Below, one piece after another: positions 7,271 to 15,749 of a DNA stretch of 55,417 bases. Below the pieces are notes generated by a model. That model saw only the letters and a program-made list of their open reading frames with translations, did not search any database and was not told where the DNA came from. The DNA is from Calorimonas adulescens. Its GTDB lineage: Bacteria; Bacillota; Thermoanaerobacteria; Thermoanaerobacterales; UBA4877. The stretch spans positions 1 to 55,417 of the forward strand of contig NZ_VTPS01000018.1 in the NCBI RefSeq assembly GCF_008274215.1, given 5' to 3'. The translations under genes and the position numbers were made by a program. Position 1 is the stretch's first letter, and every line of letters begins with the position of its first letter.

Positions 7271-8215
7271 ATGCCAATAATGAAGTATATGAAAAAGATA
7301 CCAGGGGGTATGATGGTTGTTCCACTGCTTTTGGGTGCCGTTATAAACACCCTGTTCCCAGAGGCTTTAAATATCGGCGGTTTTACAACAGCTCTTTTCA
7401 AACAGGGTGCTATGCCGCTCATCGGGCTTTTTGTGCTCTGCATGGGGTCACAGATAAATTTCAAACAGGCAGGAATTCCACTGGCCAAGGGTGTGGCCCT
7501 CACTGCAGTCAAATTTCTTATTGGTGCTGTAATTGGATGGCTGGTTGGAAGATTTATGGGGCCCAGCGGATTATTTGGCCTCACACCGCTGGCGATAATA
7601 GGCGCTATGACCAATTCCAATGGTGGGCTATATGCAGCATTGGCCGGTGAATTTGGAGACGCCAGTGATGTCGGTGCCATATCGGTTTTGTCTATAAATG
7701 ATGGCCCATTTCTCACCATGGTTGCGCTTGGCGCAACTGGCCTGGCCAATATTCCTTTTATAGCATTCGTGGCTGTTCTGGTACCTATTGTAGTTGGGAT
7801 GATTTTGGGCAACCTGGATGAGGACTGGAGAAAGCTTCTGGCTAAAGGGCAGGACCTCTTGATTCCATTCTTTGCATTTCCATTAGGTGCCGGTCTTGAC
7901 TTTAGAACAATATATACAGCCGGCTTACCGGGTGTGCTATTGGGGCTTATGACGGTTGTTTTGACAGGCCTTGGTGGCTACTATACAATTAAATACGGTT
8001 TTAAAGAGAGAAAAGGTGTTGGAGCAGCCATAGGAACGACCGCAGGAAATGCTGTAGCCACACCGGCTGCTGTAGCGGCAGCAGACCCAAGCCTTGCAGC
8101 TTTAGCACCGGTTGCCACGGCACAGGTTGCAGCCTCTGTAATAATAACAGCCATACTATGCCCTCTTTTAACATCATATCTGGACAAAAGAGAAAAAGCG
8201 GCTGCTAAATCATAA
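7271..8215 (+). CDS. 2-keto-3-deoxygluconate permease family transporter
   Basis: A 314-residue integral membrane protein of the KdgT family with about ten hydrophobic segments and the family landmarks GMMVVPLLLGAVINT, NSNGGLYAALAGEFGD and GNAVATPAAVAAADP. The family carries 2-keto-3-deoxygluconate or related acids with protons. It lies 17 bp after the dehydratase gene and 16 bp before the kinase gene, so it is probably the uptake system of this operon. The real cargo may be a four-carbon sugar acid rather than ketodeoxygluconate. Confidence 0.85.
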   Translation: MPIMKYMKKIPGGMMVVPLLLGAVINTLFPEALNIGGFTTALFKQGAMPLIGLFVLCMGSQINFKQAGIPLAKGVALTAVKFLIGAVIGWLVGRFMGPSGLFGLTPLAIIGAMTNSNGGLYAALAGEFGDASDVGAISVLSINDGPFLTMVALGATGLANIPFIAFVAVLVPIVVGMILGNLDEDWRKLLAKGQDLLIPFFAFPLGAGLDFRTIYTAGLPGVLLGLMTVVLTGLGGYYTIKYGFKERKGVGAAIGTTAGNAVATPAAVAAADPSLAALAPVATAQVAASVIITAILCPLLTSYLDKREKAAAKS

Positions 8216-8231
8216 AAGTGGAGGATACATG

Positions 8232-9482
8232 ATGCAAAAAGCTGTAATAATTGCAGATGATTTTACCGGGGCAAATGACACAGGAGTACAACTTAGAAAA
8301 TGTGGGTTTGACACTGGGGTTTTTATTGACCCAACCAGAATTGAGAACCCGAACAGATGGGACGCAATTGTAATTGATACAGAATCCAGGTCTGTTCCAA
8401 AAGAAGAGGCTTATAACATATTATCGGACGTGTCGGAAACAATAAAAAAGAACTTTAAGCCCTCAATCGTATATAAAAAGATCGATTCCACACTGCGTGG
8501 AAATATCAGTGCCGAGATAAGGGCCATATGTGAACACATGGATATAGATATAGTTGTGTTCTCTCCCGCATATCCGCAGATAGGAAGAACCACAGTAGGC
8601 GGTGTACATCTTTTAAACGGGGTACCTATCAATGAAACTGAACTTGCAAATGACCCAAAAAATCCGGTTAAAACTGCAGTGTTAAAGGACGTATTGACGG
8701 CCGACTTTGATATCCCATGCGATGTTGTTACATTAAATGACTTAAGGCATAATCTGCGTGAGAAACTCGAAAAAATAAGACCACCATATGCCGCCATATT
8801 TGATGTGGAGACACCAGAAGACCTCAGCATGATAACACAGGTAGCAGCTTTACTGGACAAAAAGATTCTGTGGGTTGGTTCTGCAGGTTTAGCCAATGCC
8901 CTTTTTGAAAACTGTAAGAAGCCACAAAAGCCTGTCCTGAGTGTGGTTGGAAGTGTTAATAGCGTAAGCATAGAACAATATAACTATGTTGTAAAAAATA
9001 ATAAAGCCAGTGGGATTGTGATGAATGCAGTCAATCTGTTAGATAATGAAAAAATTGAAATTAATAGGATAATAAATGAGGCAGATAGGCTTCTTGGTAT
9101 GGGGATGGATGTCATCATTTCAACCACCAGCGCAAGGGCAGATTACGAAGACATAGTAAAGTGGGCAAAAAACAAAAATATGAACATGAGCAATGTGAGC
9201 AAAAAAATTGCGGACTCACTGGGGACTGTTGTCAATAACCTGATGGATAAGCACAGGCTTTCAGGATTATTTATAACAGGCGGGGATATTGCTATAAGTG
9301 CAATAAAGGCGATGAGGGCTGATGGTTCTGTGGTTGTAGATGAGCTGGAAACAGGCATACCTGTATTAAAGATTCTGGGAGGGCCCTATGATGGGACAAA
9401 CCTCATAACCAAGGCTGGGGGTTTTGGAAAGGCTGATTCCATAAGTCACGCTATAAAATATCTCAAAGATGTTGGAATGTAA
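8232..9482 (+). CDS. Four-carbon acid sugar kinase (DUF1537 family)
   Basis: A DUF1537 kinase of about 416 residues. It opens with the substrate-domain signature IIADDFTGANDTGVQL and has KKIDSTLRGN, the conserved lysine/arginine stretch of the family, and LFITGGDIA with GGPYDG in the C-terminal nucleotide-binding domain. Characterised members phosphorylate D-threonate, D-erythronate or 3-oxo-tetronates at O4. Next to a PdxA-type dehydrogenase, D-threonate or D-erythronate is the best guess. Two adjacent ATGs (8229, 8232) follow GGAGG; the second has the better 7-base spacing. The stop at 9482 lies 16 bases before the next start. Confidence 0.85.
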   Translation: MQKAVIIADDFTGANDTGVQLRKCGFDTGVFIDPTRIENPNRWDAIVIDTESRSVPKEEAYNILSDVSETIKKNFKPSIVYKKIDSTLRGNISAEIRAICEHMDIDIVVFSPAYPQIGRTTVGGVHLLNGVPINETELANDPKNPVKTAVLKDVLTADFDIPCDVVTLNDLRHNLREKLEKIRPPYAAIFDVETPEDLSMITQVAALLDKKILWVGSAGLANALFENCKKPQKPVLSVVGSVNSVSIEQYNYVVKNNKASGIVMNAVNLLDNEKIEINRIINEADRLLGMGMDVIISTTSARADYEDIVKWAKNKNMNMSNVSKKIADSLGTVVNNLMDKHRLSGLFITGGDIAISAIKAMRADGSVVVDELETGIPVLKILGGPYDGTNLITKAGGFGKADSISHAIKYLKDVGM

Positions 9483-9498
9483 TAGAAGGGATGAAAAG

Positions 9499-10482
9499 AT
9501 GAACAAGCCATTAATTGGGATTACTATTGGTGACCCTGCTGGCGTGGGTCCCGAGGTAACCTTGAAAGCACTCAAAAATAGAGAAATCCTTGATTCGTGT
9601 GTACCTGTAGTAATAGGTGATATTAATGTAGTCAAGAAAGCCGCTTCAATAGTTGCTTTCGAGTCGGATATTAACGTCGTTGATAATACGGATGACTGCA
9701 TTGACCATAAAGTAAACCTTATTTCTTTAAACAATATGAAGGATAGCTATCAGTTTGGCATGATACAACCAGAGTGCGGCAGGGCTGCATTTGAATATAT
9801 AAAAAAGGGTATTGAACTGGCTCTGGCCGGGAAATTGAGCGCCGTTGTTACCGGACCGATTAATAAAGAGGCATTGAACCTGGCAGGTTATCATTATTCG
9901 GGGCACACGGAGATTTTTGCTGACCTCACCGGTACAAAGGATTATGCAATGATGCTTACAGGTGGGCCGTTGAAGGTTATCCATGTATCCACCCATGTAT
10001 CTCTAAGAGAGGCCTGTGACAGGGTTAAAAAGGAAAGGGTATACAAGGTAATAAAGCTGGCGAAGAAGGCCATGAATGACCTTGGTTTAAAATCTCCCAG
10101 GATAGCCGTGGCAGGCCTGAACCCCCATGCTGGTGAAAATGGATTATTTGGCGATGAAGAGATAAAAGAAATCATACCTGCAATAGAGAAGGCGAAGGAA
10201 GAAGGGATTAATGTAAATGGCCCTCTGCCACCTGACACTATTTTCCTGCATTGCAAAGATGGCAAGTATGACATTGCAGTAGTCATGTATCATGACCAGG
10301 GACACATACCCTTGAAGCTCTTAGATTTTATGGGTGGAGTGAATGTTACGGTAGGGTTACCTATAATCAGGACATCGGTAGATCATGGTACGGCATTTGG
10401 AAAGGCAGGCAAAGGGACAGCAGATGAAACAAGCATGATAAAAGCTATTGAAATGGCAGTACAATTTGCAACAAACCGATAA
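9499..10482 (+). CDS. pdxA2: PdxA-type 4-phospho-acid-sugar dehydrogenase (PdxA2)
   Basis: A 327-residue protein of the 4-hydroxythreonine-4-phosphate dehydrogenase family. Metal and substrate histidines are seen in YSGHTEIFADLTGT, STHVSLREAC and YHDQGHIPLKLLDF; the start MNKPLIGITIGDPAGVGPE is typical. With a DUF1537 kinase upstream it most likely oxidises 4-phospho-D-threonate or -erythronate, giving dihydroxyacetone phosphate and CO2 after decarboxylation, rather than acting in vitamin B6 synthesis. The ATG at 9499 follows GAAGGG; an upstream in-frame start (9469) would overlap the kinase gene. It is the last gene before a strong terminator. Confidence 0.85.
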   Translation: MNKPLIGITIGDPAGVGPEVTLKALKNREILDSCVPVVIGDINVVKKAASIVAFESDINVVDNTDDCIDHKVNLISLNNMKDSYQFGMIQPECGRAAFEYIKKGIELALAGKLSAVVTGPINKEALNLAGYHYSGHTEIFADLTGTKDYAMMLTGGPLKVIHVSTHVSLREACDRVKKERVYKVIKLAKKAMNDLGLKSPRIAVAGLNPHAGENGLFGDEEIKEIIPAIEKAKEEGINVNGPLPPDTIFLHCKDGKYDIAVVMYHDQGHIPLKLLDFMGGVNVTVGLPIIRTSVDHGTAFGKAGKGTADETSMIKAIEMAVQFATNR

Positions 10483-10488
10483 TTATAA

Positions 10489-10525
10489 AAAAGGCCGCAG
10501 CTGTATAATCAAGCTGCGGCCTTTT
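10489..10525 (+). terminator. Rho-independent terminator of the acid-sugar operon
   Basis: A perfect 14-bp stem AAAAGGCCGCAGCT/AGCTGCGGCCTTTT with a 9-nt loop. The group IIC intron fragment begins one base after the last T. Confidence 0.95.
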
Positions 10526-10526
10526 A

Positions 10527-10720
10527 GCGCGCCCGGCATGGGCTAAGCTAAAGCGGTGAAAGTCCGCTATGGACTTGGTATTAAACCTGCCAAGAGCAAG
10601 GGTGTCCGTCGTGAGGTCCGGGTACCCACCAGAGGTGGGTGGTAAAGGAAGCTTAAGGCAAAATCCCGGTTTGAGGAATTTAAGCTTCATATAGGGCTGG
10701 CTTGGGGTATTTGAGATAAA
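10527..10720 (+). mobile_element. 5' fragment of a group IIC intron
   Basis: The segment begins GCGCGCCCGGCATGGG and continues with GGTGAAAGTCC, GCAAGGGTGTCCGTCGTGAG, GGCAAAATCCCGGTTTGAGGAA and AAGCTTCATATAGGGCT (each read directly, in this order). This is the order and wording of domain I in the Oceanobacillus iheyensis group IIC intron as I remember it. No reverse transcriptase and no domain V/VI are present before the next gene at 10751, so it is a dead 5' piece. Its position directly after a terminator hairpin is the usual target of group IIC introns. The right edge is approximate. Confidence 0.75.
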
Positions 10721-10750
10721 TTTTTAATGGCGTGATTTTAAAAAGCTATT

Positions 10751-12412
10751 TTAAAATCCTCTCAATTGCCTCCTTAACTCAATTTGCTTTCTAAAAATTT
10801 GTCTGAACAATTTATCTCTTGTTGTTTCTATAATATTTGTAAAGGTATATTTATAATAAACGCAATCGGCAGATGCAGGGTAACTGTAAGTAATTCTTCC
10901 ATTTAAAATTAACACTTCACCATCTTCAAATTGCAGCCTCATCTTGTAAAGAGTTGCCATATTGAAAGTATATGTATTATCACATACAAATAATAGATCA
11001 TCAGCTGAAAGTCTTTTGACTTTGACGTTTATGTTTTTACCGTCCTGTGTAATTAAAATGGCTTCCAACTCCCATAATATGGATACATAGCTCTTTTTTT
11101 CAAGAAGCCTTATGTTTGAAATTAGATAATTGTTTTCATCTAATGGAACTACATCAACTTCATACTCATATATTGAATTAAATTTTTCTATAATAAGAGA
11201 AGCTGAAAGTAAATTCCACAGGTCTTTTATATCTTTAATGGCATTAGTAGATTTAAAATAACTTTTTTCTTCATTAAGGTAAAAATATCCCTCCAAATTA
11301 AATATATCTTTATAAGTTTGCAGTGAAAGATTTGCAGGTAAAATTTTTTCACCATCTGACTTTAATATATCCATAGGTAGAATAATTCTCTCATTAATTA
11401 CTTCTAGCGCTGCATTTACAACTTCTGGATCAAAATCTTTTTTGCTGCATCTTTTGAGTTCGGCAATTATTTTGTCAACGGAAACAGGTTGTTTATAACT
11501 TCTTGGCGAATGTAAGACATCGATTACATCTGCAACCTTAATAATCCTGCTTGGGAGAGGGATATCATTACCTTTCAATCCATTGGGGTAACCGCTTCCA
11601 TCATACATTTCATGATGGTATTTTACCCATAAAGGGATGTCAGAATATATATCATCAAACAATTCCTTTGTAATTATATATCCATACTCTACGTGGTGTT
11701 TAACTTCCTCATATTCTTCTTCGGTTAATGGACCTTCTTTGTTAATTATACTGCTTTTGATTCTTATTTTCCCTATATCATGGAATAAAGCTGCGTAGTA
11801 GAGTTTTTCAAGCTCGTCCTTCGGGAAATTCAGTTTTTTGGCTATTTCAATAGTCCAGAATGCTACATTGAAAGCGTGCATCCTTAAAGACGGCTGGTTA
11901 AATTTTATATTATCTTCAAGCACCATAAGAAGTTTTGAAATTCTTTCAATACCGATTAATTGATTGTATTTTGAAAATGCATAAGAGTATATTTCAAATA
12001 GATTAAATTTGCTAAAAAATAAAGATAATAGTTCTGGGATGTCTTTAGTTTTATTGGTGAATCCAAAATACACGCAAACAATAATGTCTTTATGTTTTTC
12101 TACTTTTATAGGAATACATACTTCTTCGATAAAATTTTTATTTATTGGAACAATAGTATCATCACCTTCAACAAGATGATAAACAGGTTTTAAGCTGTCA
12201 CATGCAAGACTAATAATATTATTATTTTGTATTATTTGTGAAGAGAAGGCACTATCAATAATTTCAGTTCCAATTTCTTCAACATTATATATTTTTTTAT
12301 TATCAACCAAATGAATACTTAAACAGTTTATGTTAAATTCTGCTTTAAAGTTTGAAAGACTTTCAATTAAATCTAAATTGATTTCGATATCATTATCAAA
12401 ATATGTAAACAT
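10751..12412 (-). CDS. HD-GYP cyclic-di-GMP phosphodiesterase with C-terminal PilZ-like domain
   Basis: A 553-residue soluble protein. The N-terminal 150 residues look like a GAF-type sensor. The HD-GYP domain (about 165-340) is complete: LFHDIGKIRI, HHEMYDGSGYPNGLKG and IIKVADVIDVL. The last 120 residues, with KRLSADDLLFV and the ending RQIFRKQIELRRQ, resemble a PilZ domain, so one protein may both sense and break down c-di-GMP. The ATG at 12410-12412 follows GAGGGGG. It is a single-gene unit on the minus strand; the low-complexity A-rich sequence lies upstream of it. Confidence 0.8.
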   Translation of the reverse strand: MFTYFDNDIEINLDLIESLSNFKAEFNINCLSIHLVDNKKIYNVEEIGTEIIDSAFSSQIIQNNNIISLACDSLKPVYHLVEGDDTIVPINKNFIEEVCIPIKVEKHKDIIVCVYFGFTNKTKDIPELLSLFFSKFNLFEIYSYAFSKYNQLIGIERISKLLMVLEDNIKFNQPSLRMHAFNVAFWTIEIAKKLNFPKDELEKLYYAALFHDIGKIRIKSSIINKEGPLTEEEYEEVKHHVEYGYIITKELFDDIYSDIPLWVKYHHEMYDGSGYPNGLKGNDIPLPSRIIKVADVIDVLHSPRSYKQPVSVDKIIAELKRCSKKDFDPEVVNAALEVINERIILPMDILKSDGEKILPANLSLQTYKDIFNLEGYFYLNEEKSYFKSTNAIKDIKDLWNLLSASLIIEKFNSIYEYEVDVVPLDENNYLISNIRLLEKKSYVSILWELEAILITQDGKNINVKVKRLSADDLLFVCDNTYTFNMATLYKMRLQFEDGEVLILNGRITYSYPASADCVYYKYTFTNIIETTRDKLFRQIFRKQIELRRQLRGF

Positions 12413-12501
12413 TCTTTTTGTCCCCCTCTATTTATACTGTTTATGAAAATAAAAGCACCCAATATTATTATAAGCTATTCCATAAAAAAATCAAAATGCT
12501 T

Positions 12502-12544
<43 letters not shown>

Positions 12545-12688
12545 AAAATAAAATTAAAAATTAACTTTAACAACTTTCTTATCAATTACTTAACAAGTAG
12601 AAATGAAAAATCTGGCAAATTTTACAAAATAATATGATAAGATTAAATAAAAGATGAATATAATTTTTTTTATGTTTTTGATTAAACA

Positions 12689-12713
12689 AAAAAAGGACTT
12701 GCTGAGTCCTTTT
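12689..12713 (-). terminator. Terminator of the glycerol dehydrogenase gene
   Basis: A stem AAAAGGACT/AGTCCTTTT with a 5-nt loop. On the minus strand it is followed by a run of seven T's, about 100 bp beyond the stop codon at 12820. It could also work on the plus strand, with a weaker T-run. Confidence 0.7.
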
Positions 12714-12819
12714 GTAAACACAGAGGGGCACATTAGAGATTGGTTTGATGGTGGAGAAAGTTACTCTCGGGAATCATGTTGTGGCTTTTTATAATATCCT
12801 CTACTTTATTTCCTGATAT

Positions 12820-13920
12820 TTACTGCAATTTTTTAAAGGATTTCCCGAGAGCGTCGGCGCCCATTATGGCGTTATACACATCCTCAGGCGTCACCTTGAA
12901 GGGCATATTATGAATAGTCTCATTTTCGGCGCAGGAGACCTCTGCAACCTTTCTTATATCCGACTCTTTAACCTCCTCGATGCCCAGATCCCTAAGGGTA
13001 ACGGGGAGTCCTACATCCAGACAGAAATCTATCACTTCCTTCAATTCTTCCATGGGACTGTTTTCAAGTACCAGTTGTGCTATAGTTCCGAAAGCCACCT
13101 TTTCACCGTGATACATGTGATGACATTCTTCAAGGACCGTAAACCCGTTATGAATGGCGTGGGCTGCAGCGAGTCCTCCGCTTTCAAAACCTATGCCGCT
13201 TAAATAGGTGTTTGCCTCAACTATATTTTCCACAGCACCAGTACATGCCTTGCTTTCCACAGCTAGCTTTGCTTTTAGGCCATCCTCCAGCAATGTCCTG
13301 TAACAAAGTTCGGCAAGGGCCATTGCAGCCTTTGTACTTTTTCCGCCTGCCATGCTGGATGCATTTGACCTGACAGATGCCCTGGCCTCAAAGTATGTAG
13401 CGAGAGCATCACCCATTCCGGAAACAAGGAGTCTTACCGGAGCTTTGGCAATAATTCCGGTGTCCACCAGGACAACATCCGGGTTTTTAGGCAGCATCAG
13501 ATATTTGCTGAATACGCCTTCGTCGGTATATATAACCGAAAGAGCGCTGCAAGGAGCATCAGTGGATGCCACGGTCGGAACTATTACAACCGGAAGGCCA
13601 AGATAATATGCGAGAGCCTTGGCGGTGTCAAAAACCTTCCCGCCACCCACTCCCATTATTACATTGGAATTGCTCTTTTCTACAAGTGCTTTCAGCCTGT
13701 TTATTTCATTTTCCGAACATTCCCCACCGAAAGGTTCAAATGTCAGTTTTACATTTTCCTCCGCAAAACCTTCCTCTATGATGGGTCGTGTCCTCTTTAT
13801 ACCGTTCTCACTGGCAATTATGAAAAATGAATGGCCCAGGTCTTTAACGTAGTCTTTTATATTTTTCAGAACACCATTTCCCTGAACATATTTTCCTGGT
13901 CCTATAATGGCTTTAATCAT
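12820..13920 (-). CDS. gldA: Glycerol dehydrogenase
   Basis: A 366-residue NAD-dependent iron/zinc alcohol dehydrogenase that oxidises glycerol to dihydroxyacetone. Landmarks: GPGKYVQGNGVL at the N-terminus, the nucleotide motif GVGGGKVFDTAKA, VPTVASTDAPCSALSV, and metal ligands in AAHAIHNGF and HHMYHGEKVAFG. The start at 13920 is chosen because the protein family begins MIKAIIGPGKY and AGGAGG lies ten bases upstream; the longer reading frame would include that ribosome site. It stands alone on the minus strand. Confidence 0.88.
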   Translation of the reverse strand: MIKAIIGPGKYVQGNGVLKNIKDYVKDLGHSFFIIASENGIKRTRPIIEEGFAEENVKLTFEPFGGECSENEINRLKALVEKSNSNVIMGVGGGKVFDTAKALAYYLGLPVVIVPTVASTDAPCSALSVIYTDEGVFSKYLMLPKNPDVVLVDTGIIAKAPVRLLVSGMGDALATYFEARASVRSNASSMAGGKSTKAAMALAELCYRTLLEDGLKAKLAVESKACTGAVENIVEANTYLSGIGFESGGLAAAHAIHNGFTVLEECHHMYHGEKVAFGTIAQLVLENSPMEELKEVIDFCLDVGLPVTLRDLGIEEVKESDIRKVAEVSCAENETIHNMPFKVTPEDVYNAIMGADALGKSFKKLQ

Positions 13921-14170
13921 TTTGGGATTTCCTCCTCTCATATTGATTGTTAATATTTTATCACTCTTAAAAGAATGCGTCAATAGTCTACGAAAATTGG
14001 CGTATGCAATACTAAATTATAGGGTACTTAAAGTTTATATCCATGAATTTGGCTAATCAGTTTCTCCTGAATTCTATTTATGGTATGGCAGCTTCATACT
14101 ACATATGTTGCGGTCATGGTTGAACTTTATTTAGATATTTCCCTTATACTGAAACTTTACGTACAAATTT

Positions 14171-14185
14171 TGATAATAATTATCA
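14171..14185 (+). promoter_or_regulatory. Perfect Fur-type 7-1-7 box
   Basis: TGATAATAATTATCA is an exact match to the 7-1-7 inverted repeat that defines the minimal Bacillus Fur box. It sits six bases before a short broken reading frame (14192) and 250 bp upstream of gldA on the other strand. No iron-uptake gene follows, so the box may be left over from a lost gene. Apart from this box and the broken frames at 14192-14421, nothing clear is seen between 13921 and 14515. Confidence 0.5.
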
Positions 14186-14191
14186 GTATAA

Positions 14192-14421
14192 ATGACATGG
14201 CTTAAAATGGATGCTGCTGCTGTTAAAACTTTTATAAACAGTGATGGTCAAATAACTGAATTTGCATTTGATGAGGATAATAAGACTGTATATGCAGGTG
14301 AAGAGAGAACTGTTATTTTTAATGGGAATGATGAGGGCATTATGGACATTACACCAAGCAATACCATCTTATTTTTGGCTTCTCTTTTTATTTGATTATT
14401 TAAAGCATCGTCTTTATTCAT
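14192..14421. pseudogene. Junction of two gene fragments in opposite orientation
   Basis: On the plus strand 14192-14350 reads like part of a real protein (FINSDGQITEFAFDEDNKT and onward) but then degrades to hydrophobic nonsense before its stop. On the minus strand a gene start is seen at 14421: GGAGGTG, six bases, then MNKDDALNNQIKREAKNKMV, after which the frame runs antisense to the first piece and looks non-coding. The simplest reading is a rearrangement joint near 14350. Neither fragment is recognised. Confidence 0.35.
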
Positions 14422-14515
14422 TGGATTCACCTCCAATAATATTATTAGATTGTTTATATGAATACTTCAGGAGAATAAAAAGATAATATTTTCATTTATT
14501 GTGCAATAACCTGAC

Positions 14516-14566
14516 ACACCTCCATGATATTATGAAATTAGAAAATATATTATGGAGGTGTTTTTT
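14516..14566 (+). terminator. Hairpin with T-run that encloses the lipoprotein ribosome site
   Basis: A 15-bp stem (14516-14530 with 14547-14561, one G-U pair) and 16-nt loop is followed by six T's and then directly by the ATG at 14567. The right arm contains GGAGGTG (14554-14560). The structure has terminator form yet includes the only ribosome site of the gene behind it. Confidence 0.7.
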
Positions 14567-15112
14567 ATGTTAAAAAGATTTGCTGTTATCCTGTCGCTTC
14601 TCCTTATATTTACCCTTGTTGCAGGCTGCGGGGAGACGGCTACTCCAGAGAAGGTGGGTGAATCCAGCACAACGTCAGGACAGACAGGGAGTGCAAGCAA
14701 TGGAGGAGAAAAGGAACCTGCAGCAGAGACATTTAAGATAGGTGATGTTATAAGCATAGGCGACTATGTCCTGACTGTGAATGGCACAAGGACATCTAAT
14801 GGCGATGATTTTTTAAAGCCTGACGAAGGGAATACATGGTATATAATCGATGCGACTGTTGAGAATAAATCAGACAAGCCTGTAAATGTTAGCTCATTGC
14901 TTATGTTTAAACTGTCAGATGGCGAAGGGTACAGCTATGACCAGGCATTTGGGGCAGATACAAAGGGCAGTCTGGATGGGGAACTGGCCCCCGGGAGGAA
15001 GATGAGGGGAGAGCTGGCGTATGAGATACCGAAGGACGCCAGCGGCCTTGAACTTATATTTGATGCCGATGTCTGGGGAAGTGGCCAGGCCATAGTGAAG
15101 CTGGATAGATAG
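14567..15112 (+). CDS. DUF4352-type lipoprotein
   Basis: A 181-residue secreted lipoprotein. A signal peptide with the lipobox LVAGC (cysteine near residue 20) is followed by a Ser/Thr/Gly/Glu linker and one immunoglobulin-like DUF4352 domain (FKIGDVISIGDYVLTVNG, then TWYIIDATVENKSDKPVNV). Its role is unknown; relatives are surface proteins of Firmicutes. The ATG at 14567 is preferred over 14552 because the ribosome site GGAGGTG lies between them. That site is locked in a hairpin, so translation may be controlled. The next gene starts 29 bp downstream. Confidence 0.8.
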   Translation: MLKRFAVILSLLLIFTLVAGCGETATPEKVGESSTTSGQTGSASNGGEKEPAAETFKIGDVISIGDYVLTVNGTRTSNGDDFLKPDEGNTWYIIDATVENKSDKPVNVSSLLMFKLSDGEGYSYDQAFGADTKGSLDGELAPGRKMRGELAYEIPKDASGLELIFDADVWGSGQAIVKLDR

Positions 15113-15141
15113 ATATTCAAAGAAGGGAAGGGTGAATAATA

Positions 15142-15483
15142 ATGAAAAGAACAGCTGAGTTTGTCTTGGGTTTGCTGGGAGGTATTTTTGGCGTTATTGG
15201 AGCAACATTTGCCTTGTTTATAGGAGGGATAGGCGCAGCCTTTAATGCCGAAGGAGCCGGGACAGTTTCCGGGTTAGGCTGGGCTGCGGTGGTTTTTAGC
15301 ATATTAGGTATAGTGGCGAGTGTAATGGTGAGGAGCAGGCCTAAAGCATCGGGTATAATGTTTTTAATTGCTGGTATAGGTGGTATCATATCTATCTCTG
15401 CGGCATACATTCTCCCGGGTGTATTGCTTATTATTGCAGGCATCTTATCTTTAGCAAGAAAAGAGAAGGCATTAAACAAATGA
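15142..15483 (+). CDS. DUF4064-type small membrane protein
   Basis: A 113-residue membrane protein with three to four hydrophobic segments. It opens KRTAEFVLGLLGGIFGVIG, typical of DUF4064 proteins, and ends in a short basic tail ARKEKALNK. The function is unknown. It follows the DUF4352 lipoprotein by 29 bp with an AAGGG ribosome site, and the two are probably cotranscribed. A weak hairpin (GGCATCC/GGGTGCC, near 15500-15520) lies behind it. Confidence 0.75.
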   Translation: MKRTAEFVLGLLGGIFGVIGATFALFIGGIGAAFNAEGAGTVSGLGWAAVVFSILGIVASVMVRSRPKASGIMFLIAGIGGIISISAAYILPGVLLIIAGILSLARKEKALNK

Positions 15484-15587
15484 TTTTATAGAATTTTTCG
15501 GGCATCCTGTATAAGGGTGCCTCTCCTTATTATTAAGTTAAAAAGTAATTTTGCGGAAGTGACTGGATATATGTTTATTGTAGCCCT

Positions 15588-15749
15588 TCATAAAGCCGTT
15601 TTTAGCGGCCTACCATCATACATTGGGGAAATGAATTGCACTACCTGTGATGCATAGAATATGAGCTGAAAGTACCTTACTATGACACAGATAAGCCTAA
15701 GGAGGGCTCCCATACCAAGGGCCATGAAGGCACTTAGAGTGTCTTCCAT
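15588..15749 (-). CDS. Small predicted membrane protein overlapping the RDD gene end
   Basis: A 53-codon frame starting MEDTLSAFMALGMGALLRL, with one clear hydrophobic helix and the aromatic segment RYFQLIFYASQVVQFI. The ATG (15747-15749) overlaps the 3' end of the RDD gene by 16 bases in another frame, which suggests translational coupling; there is no separate ribosome site. Composition and hydrophobic pattern look protein-like. The family was not recognised. Confidence 0.5.
   Translation of the reverse strand: MEDTLSAFMALGMGALLRLICVIVRYFQLIFYASQVVQFISPMYDGRPLKTAL

Noticed and set aside
7168-7812. A 214-codon antisense frame over the permease gene
   Set aside because: The sense frame shows clear KdgT motifs; the antisense product is proline-rich without recognisable features.
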